Source of the DNA: JBBRCE01 sp038205115
GTDB lineage: Bacteria > Planctomycetota > Planctomycetia > Pirellulales > JBBRCE01
DNA: 64,000 bases
NCBI GenBank assembly: GCA_038205115.1
Contig: JBBRCE010000026.1
Coordinates: 1-64,000, forward strand
Reading direction: 5' to 3'
Shown: one piece after another, positions 59,911-64,000 of the stretch
Numbering within the stretch: the first letter of the stretch is position 1
Layout: each line of letters begins with the position of its first letter
The notes under the pieces: model-generated
Database searches by the model: none
What the model saw: only the letters and a program-made list of their open reading frames with translations
Told to the model about the DNA's origin: nothing
Made by a program: the position numbers and the translations under genes

Positions 59911-60042
59911 GCGGGATCACTAAAATGATCTTGGACTTGCCGCTTTCGAGCGGCAATTTCACGGCAATATCCTCTGCCATGTTCGTGCTGCAAATGCAAT
60001 GATGTGGTGAGCCCTTAAATCGGCCCGTTGGGGGCTTTTTTT
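59911..60042 (+). ncRNA. Candidate small RNA with two hairpins and a terminator
   Basis: GATCA/TGATC hairpin (59915-59919/59926-59930), then TTGCCGCT-TTCG-AGCGGCAA (59937-59956), an 8-bp perfect stem with a stable UUCG-type tetraloop, then the intrinsic terminator at 60010-60042. No plus-strand gene lies upstream, so a transcript ending here would be non-coding. The 5' end is not known; the start given is where structure begins. No RNA family recognised. Confidence 0.3.
60010..60042 (+). terminator. Intrinsic terminator, orphan
   Basis: Stem 60010-60018 with 60028-60036 (9 bp, two G-T pairs), 9-nt loop, then a run of T from 60036 to 60042. Only the plus strand has the T tract, yet no plus-strand gene precedes it for several kilobases. 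Confidence 0.65.
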
Positions 60043-60288
60043 GGTTTGGCCGCGTGTATAGCCGACGCCCCGACATCGGAAACCGCCAACTCGTTGGCCG
60101 AAACCGTGTCGGGACCAAGCGGACGGATCACACAACCCAAGCCTGCGAGCACCCCTTTTTAGCTAAACGGGCTCTCCAACACGCGCTTTGCCACGGCATT
60201 GCGGTGGAGGATATTGCCATTTTTATTGGCGGGATTGAGCTTCGGCAAAAAGATGCATACCAAGGCTTTGTTCTGCCGGGCGAAGGGC

Positions 60289-60313
60289 AATTGCGAATTA
60301 CTAATTCGCAATT
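60289..60313. promoter_or_regulatory. Perfect 25-nt palindrome upstream of larE
   Basis: Two perfect 12-bp arms (60289-60300 and 60302-60313) around a single central base, 58 bp before the larE start. AT-rich centre with AATTGCGAATTA arms. Could be a repressor operator or a dispersed genomic repeat. Confidence 0.45.
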
Positions 60314-60371
60314 CAAACTCCCTGCACACGCATGGCCATCTTCACTCACCTCGCATTCAATTCGCAGCGTC

Positions 60372-61214
60372 ATGCCGAATCTCGCTTCCAAACGCGAAAA
60401 ACTGCTGCAATTGCTGGGCGAATTGCCCAGTTGTGCCGTGGCGTTTTCGGCTGGCGTGGACAGCAGCGTGGTGGCCAAGGCCGCGCAACTGGCGCTCGGT
60501 CATCGCGCCGTAGCCGTGACGGGTGTGAGCAACAGTTTGCCTGCCGGCGAGTTGGATGAAGCGCGGCAGTTGGCCGCGCTGATTGGCATTCGCCACGAGG
60601 TACTCTCGACCGACGAATTCGCCAACGCCAATTATGTGCGCAACGCGCCGGATCGCTGCTTTCACTGCAAGACCGAACTGTACACGCAAATCGAAGGCCT
60701 GGCCGAGCGATTGGGCGTGGCGGCAATTGTCAACGGTGCCAATACTGACGATCTGGGCGATTACCGCCCCGGTATGCAAGCCGCTAGCCAGCATTCCGTC
60801 CGCAGCCCACTGGCCGAATGCAAAATGAACAAAGCCGACGTCCGCCAGTTGGCCGCATTTTGGGGTTTGCCGAATGCGGACAAGCCTGCCACGCCCTGCC
60901 TCAGCAGTCGCGTGGCATATGGCGAACCTGTCACGCCCGAGCGGCTGGCGATGATTGATGCTGGCGAGCAGTATTTGCGTCAACTTGGCCTGCGAACATT
61001 GCGAGTTCGTTATCACACTGGCGACTTGGCGCGGATCGAAGTGCCGGCCGACGCCATCGCGGCCATCTGCGATCCGGGCACACGCAAAAATTTGCTGGAC
61101 AAATTCAAGGCAATTGGGTTCAAATACATTACGTTGGATTTGGTGGGCTTTCGATCTGGTAGTCAGAACGAAGTCTTGCCGCTGTATCAGTTGGGCACGG
61201 CCAGCGGAAAATAA
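60372..61214 (+). CDS. larE: LarE-type ATP-dependent sacrificial sulfur transferase
   Basis: Adenylates a carboxylate of the nicotinic acid-derived intermediate and donates sulfur from its own Cys to build the nickel-pincer nucleotide cofactor of lactate racemase. 280 aa. PP-loop 'FSAGVDSS' at residues 25-32, 'RCFHCKTELY' at 95-104, 'NGANTDDLGDYRPG', and 'PATPCLSSRVAYGE' placing Cys at 176, the same number as the sacrificial Cys of Lactiplantibacillus LarE. This marks the single-Cys type rather than the [4Fe-4S] type. The ATG at 60372 gives normal length, though its ribosome-binding site is weak. No larA, larB or larC is visible nearby. Confidence 0.92.
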   Translation: MPNLASKREKLLQLLGELPSCAVAFSAGVDSSVVAKAAQLALGHRAVAVTGVSNSLPAGELDEARQLAALIGIRHEVLSTDEFANANYVRNAPDRCFHCKTELYTQIEGLAERLGVAAIVNGANTDDLGDYRPGMQAASQHSVRSPLAECKMNKADVRQLAAFWGLPNADKPATPCLSSRVAYGEPVTPERLAMIDAGEQYLRQLGLRTLRVRYHTGDLARIEVPADAIAAICDPGTRKNLLDKFKAIGFKYITLDLVGFRSGSQNEVLPLYQLGTASGK

Positions 61215-61228
61215 CCAGGGTGATTCGG

Positions 61229-61876
61229 ATGTCGCTAACCGCTCGCGGAGTTTTATCAATGACAATCGTAGTGGCTTCACCGCTGGCGGCGCTGGCCCAA
61301 GCAGTGCAGTTGCCCACGTTCAATTCTTTCAGCGCTAGCACCACGGTTCTTGTGCCGGACCGCGGCAGTGTTTCGCTCGGTGGCGTCAGCAGCGCCAGTT
61401 CCGGGCGCACGCAGCGTGGCGTTCCGGGCTTGGCCGGACTCGGCCGACCATTTAATAACGTGGGCATCGGCAATTCGACCACCGCCGCCAACGCGCGGAT
61501 CAGCGCTCACATTCACGATTTCGAGGCGTTGGATCAAGCGACACTCGCCGCCGGCGCCGCCCAGGTGGCCGCCGATGGTAAGCCGGGTTCAAAGCCGTTG
61601 GCCAGCAGCGTCGCCGCAGACCATCCGCCGAGCCTCGACGAGATCCATGCACGCCAACAGCGATTGGCAACCGCCCGTCAGGCAGAAGCGGCCGAGTCTT
61701 ATCAGCAAGGCCTCGATGCGCTGGCGGCAGGCAAGACGACCTTTGCAAAAATTCATTTCACGGCTGCTGCCCGTGATGCTTCCGGCGAACTTCGCCAACA
61801 AGCGCAGTCTCAACTTCGCGACATCAGCGCAGCGCGTACGCGGCTGGCAACCAGCGCGCCGAACACGGCGCGTTAA
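61229..61876 (+). CDS. Secreted Ala-rich protein of unknown function
   Basis: 215 aa. Signal peptide (residues 1-24, 'SMTIVVASPLAALAQA'), then 'VQLPTFNSFSASTTVLVPDRGSVSLGGVSSASSGR'. The LPTF...STTVLVPDRGSxxLGG opening is a recurrent start of mature secreted planctomycete proteins that I recall without a known function. The C-terminal half is an Ala/Gln-rich helical region ('QQGLDALAAGKTTFAKIHFTAAARDA') of the TPR/coiled-coil kind. The ATG at 61229 has AGGGTGA 5 nt upstream and is preferred over the GTG at 61220. It follows larE by 14 bp and may be co-transcribed. Confidence 0.7.
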   Translation: MSLTARGVLSMTIVVASPLAALAQAVQLPTFNSFSASTTVLVPDRGSVSLGGVSSASSGRTQRGVPGLAGLGRPFNNVGIGNSTTAANARISAHIHDFEALDQATLAAGAAQVAADGKPGSKPLASSVAADHPPSLDEIHARQQRLATARQAEAAESYQQGLDALAAGKTTFAKIHFTAAARDASGELRQQAQSQLRDISAARTRLATSAPNTAR

Positions 61877-61960
61877 CGGTTCGCAATCGTTGCCGGACAA
61901 TCGCTTCATGAGCCGGCGCGGGCGCGAACAATCTGTCACTCAATTCCCCTGAGGCGTGCA

Positions 61961-62698
61961 ATGCAACGTGTGCTTTCGATCTGTGTCGCGCTGGTGTCAA
62001 TCGTTGGCGTGGCCAACGCCGACGAACACGCTGACGCCTTGAAGATTGTCGACCAGGCCATCAAGGTCCACGGCGGCGAAGCGGCGCTCAGCAAGATTGT
62101 CAGTATGAAATTTAAGCTTAAGAGCACTTCTTTTGTCGGCGACGACAAAGTGGGCGCTCTCTCGGAAACGGCAATTTCCGGCAACGACAAAATGCGCGTG
62201 GCCACTTTCGACGAAAACGGCAAAACCGAGAGCGTGGAAGTCATCAACGGCCAGCGCGGCTGGGCGAAAGCCGGTCAGACGGAAGACCTCACCGAAAAGC
62301 AAATCGAATACTGGCGCGAAAGCATCGTGCTCAACTGGACCACGCTGCTGGTACCGCTGAAGTCCAAGGAGTATCGGCTGAAGCTGGCCGACGAAATCAC
62401 GCTCAACGACCGGAAATTGGTGGGCGTGACGATCGATCGTGAGAACAAGCCGGCTATCAAGGTGTATTTTGATAAAGAGACGCACCTGTTTGTAAAAACG
62501 CAGCGGAAATACAAAAACGAAGAGGACAAAGAAATCGACGAGGAATCCTTTTATTCGGAGTACAAAGATTTGCCGCAAATCATGCAGCCCATGAAGTGCG
62601 TCACCATGGAAAACGGCGTGAAGGTCAGCGAGGCGACCGTTACCGAAGTTACGTTTTTCGAAAAGCCGCTGGATGACAAACTGTTCGAAAAGCCGTAA
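61961..62698 (+). CDS. Secreted LolA/LppX-like protein of unknown function
   Basis: 245 aa with a signal peptide (residues 1-20, cleavage near GVANAD). The mature part reads 'ALKIVDQAIKVHGGEAALSKIVSMKFKLKS', 'DKMRVATFDENGKTESVEVINGQRGW', 'KVYFDKETHLFVKTQRKYK', which suggests the half-barrel of outer-membrane lipoprotein sorting proteins and similar hydrophobic-ligand carriers found widely in planctomycetes and acidobacteria. No lipobox. GAGG 6 nt before the ATG. Ligand unknown. Confidence 0.75.
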   Translation: MQRVLSICVALVSIVGVANADEHADALKIVDQAIKVHGGEAALSKIVSMKFKLKSTSFVGDDKVGALSETAISGNDKMRVATFDENGKTESVEVINGQRGWAKAGQTEDLTEKQIEYWRESIVLNWTTLLVPLKSKEYRLKLADEITLNDRKLVGVTIDRENKPAIKVYFDKETHLFVKTQRKYKNEEDKEIDEESFYSEYKDLPQIMQPMKCVTMENGVKVSEATVTEVTFFEKPLDDKLFEKP

Positions 62699-62894
62699 CC
62701 AACTGGCGAATTCGGCCATTTGCTTGATCGCCTGCGACATTCCAAGCCGCAGCAAATCCGCAATTTTCGATTCTCGACTGGAGCATGCCCGGGCGTTACA
62801 AACCGTTTACACGCCGGTCGGAGGTTGGTGTTAAAATGGATCGTGGCCGCTCGCTGTCGTGCTGCCGATACGATCCTGCTTAACGCGGACTGCC

Positions 62895-63575
62895 ATGACG
62901 CAATCGCTACAAATTCTCACGGTGGAAGACGATTCCGCCATTCGGCGCGGGATTGTCGATGCTTTGCGTTTTGCGGGATACACGCCGTTCGAGGCAGCCC
63001 GTGGCGACGTTGGCCTGACCATGGCGCTGGGGCGTTCGTACGATCTGCTGCTGCTGGATCTGGTTTTGCCGGGCTGCGACGGCTTGGACATTCTGCGCGA
63101 AGTACGGCAGGTTCGGGCCACGCAGCCGGTGATTATTTTGACGGCGCGCGGCGAAGAGCAAGACCGCGTGACCGGTTTGCAATTGGGCGCCGACGATTAT
63201 GTCGTCAAGCCATTTAGCGTCCGCGAATTGTTGGCGCGGGTCGAAGCCGTATTGCGTCGCTCGCCCGAGCGGCCGGCCGAAATTGCCACGGTGCGATTAC
63301 CGCGCGGCAAAGCGGATTTGTCGCGCTGGGAAGTGCGCTTTGACGATGGCCAACGCAGCGATCTTTCCGAGCGTGAAGTGGAACTGCTGCGTTACCTGGC
63401 CGCCCACGCTGGAAGAGCCATCTCGCGCGACGAATTGTTAACCCGCGTTTGGCAAATCAGTCCACGCGGGCTAACCACGCGAACCATCGATATGCATGTG
63501 ATGCGGCTGCGCGAAAAACTCCGCGACGATCCCAACGAGCCGCAGGTGATTCTCACCGTTCGCGGAAAAGGCTAA
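62895..63575 (+). CDS. OmpR-family two-component response regulator
   Basis: 226 aa. Receiver domain at residues 5-118: acidic pocket Glu11/Asp12/Asp13, phosphoacceptor Asp55 in 'LLLLDLVLPG', Thr/Ala switch 'IILTARG', and Lys105 in 'VVKPFS'. The winged-helix DNA-binding domain at about 130-226 has 'LSEREVELLRYLAAHAGRAISRDELLTRVWQ' and 'TRTIDMHVMRLREKLRDDPNEPQVILTVRGKG'. The ATG at 62895 was chosen over 62859 because it starts just before the receiver. The kinase follows after 46 bp. Confidence 0.95.
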   Translation: MTQSLQILTVEDDSAIRRGIVDALRFAGYTPFEAARGDVGLTMALGRSYDLLLLDLVLPGCDGLDILREVRQVRATQPVIILTARGEEQDRVTGLQLGADDYVVKPFSVRELLARVEAVLRRSPERPAEIATVRLPRGKADLSRWEVRFDDGQRSDLSEREVELLRYLAAHAGRAISRDELLTRVWQISPRGLTTRTIDMHVMRLREKLRDDPNEPQVILTVRGKG

Positions 63576-63621
63576 ATGCTCAACGCGCCGCGGGCTGCAA
63601 CGGCCGGACAGCGATAATTCA

Positions 63622-64000
63622 ATGAAACGTCCCTGGCAAATCTGGTTGGCGTACGCCCTCTGTGCGGCAGGCGTATTTGCGGCGCTCTGTGTGCTGACGG
63701 TGCGGGCGCTGGATTTAGATCGCGCCGAAGTTAGTAGTCGGCACCAGGCGGTCCTTGAAGAAAACGCGCGGCTCGGTTTGTGGCGATTGGATTCGGCGCT
63801 CGCACCGCTGGTGGCCCAGGAAAACGCCCGTCCGTATTTCCTGTATTCAGCCTTTTATCCGATGGGCGGTGACGCCGCTGCCGCCAGCGGCAAATCATCC
63901 GGTGGCAAAACCAGCACTAGCAAGCTAACGGCGGATGCGTCCGCCGATGCGTCGCTGAAACCCTCGCCGCTGCTGCTGCAGACGCCTGCTTTGGTGAAAT
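63622..64000 (+). CDS. Probable sensor histidine kinase, N-terminal part only
   Basis: The frame is open from the ATG at 63622 to the window end (126 codons, truncated). The N-terminus is MKRPWQIWLAYALCAAGVFAALC, a TM helix, followed by 'RALDLDRAEVSSRHQAVLEENARLGLWRLDSALAPLVAQENARPYFLYSAFYP', as in the periplasmic sensor of planctomycete histidine kinases, and then an Ala/Ser/Lys-rich low-complexity insert. No kinase motif is reached. Assignment rests on the response regulator 46 bp upstream. Confidence 0.75.
   Translation, partial: MKRPWQIWLAYALCAAGVFAALCVLTVRALDLDRAEVSSRHQAVLEENARLGLWRLDSALAPLVAQENARPYFLYSAFYPMGGDAAAASGKSSGGKTSTSKLTADASADASLKPSPLLLQTPALVK

Larger units (their letters stand above)
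59776..60371. other. Intergenic region between ettA and larE
   Basis: About 600 bp without a supported protein gene. Contains a plus-strand cluster of hairpins and an orphan terminator (59911-60042) and a perfect 25-nt palindrome (60289-60313). Open frames across it are shadows of the ettA and larE frames. Confidence 0.55.

Noticed and set aside
61220..61228. GTG at 61220 as start of the secreted protein
   Set aside because: The AGGGTGA ribosome-binding site overlaps this codon and is correctly spaced for the ATG at 61229 instead.

Overview
The window is moderately GC-rich bacterial chromosome and looks like a planctomycete of the Pirellula/Lacipirellula type. The evidence is the style of the genes: a giant secreted protein with the N-terminal LEDRRLL motif, a J-like 'WLGIPPEELPPTHYRLLGV' domain, a tricorn-like S41 protease, many secreted proteins of unknown function, an ECF sigma factor paired with a FecR-like anti-sigma protein, a small basic 62-aa protein, and frequent GTG/TTG starts. 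No rRNA, CRISPR array, transposase or integrase was seen. One tRNA gene (tRNA-Lys, CTT) is present.

Layout. 0.4-7.7 kb: secreted tricorn-like protease, a J-like/TM/ankyrin protein and the hslV-hslU protease pair. 7.7-9.8 kb: two small secreted proteins, a C-terminal remnant of a gluconate permease, an orphan hairpin terminator and a small basic protein. 10.1-14.4 kb: a VgrG spike gene, an FHA-domain gene and an extremely Ala/Ser-rich repeat protein, with no type VI secretion core genes nearby. 14.5-18.6 kb: DUF1003 membrane protein, ECF sigma/anti-sigma pair and a secreted VHEWGTFT protein. 18.6-27.4 kb: housekeeping and stress genes (YqjM-like ene-reductase, Nramp-like transporter, recA, HtrA-like protease, DUF2760, pyrE). 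27.5-33.3 kb: an XRE-type regulator and a probable carbohydrate group (DUF4432 epimerase-like, GH88 unsaturated glucuronyl hydrolase), a metallo-beta-lactamase-fold hydrolase and a secreted phosphoesterase. 33.6-34.4 kb: ferritin-like DUF892 stress protein behind a sigma-54-like promoter, then tRNA-Lys. 35.1-46.2 kb: one 3687-codon gene for a mosaic surface protein (PD40 propellers, SdrD_B-like, CARDB, PPC, RHS/YD repeats, a Hint domain, then Ig-like domains). 46.3-51.1 kb: hisG and a TPR-glycosyltransferase protein made of two tandem copies of the same module. 51.2-57.9 kb: a six-gene minus-strand operon. 58.1-64 kb: ettA, larE, two secreted proteins and a two-component system whose kinase runs off the window.

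The most interesting candidate system is the operon at 51170-57865. In transcription order it encodes a LolD/MacB-type ATPase, an FtsX-type permease with a large His/Asp-rich insertion, a membrane-anchored CPYC protein, two paralogous CCFG (DUF3299-like) proteins and a secreted CPFC protein paralogous to the first. It suggests an envelope metal-handling ABC system. Second are the VgrG/FHA/Ala-rich module and the giant RHS-Hint protein that carries adhesin-like domains where a toxin would normally sit.

Several clean dyad-symmetric sites were found: ahead of recA, ahead of the giant gene (a perfect TGTGA-N6-TCACA), ahead of larE (a perfect 25-nt palindrome) and over the probable hisG -10. Two orphan intrinsic terminators, each preceded by a hairpin, may mark small RNAs. 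Starts were chosen by ribosome-binding site and family length. All functional assignments are by motif recognition without database searches.
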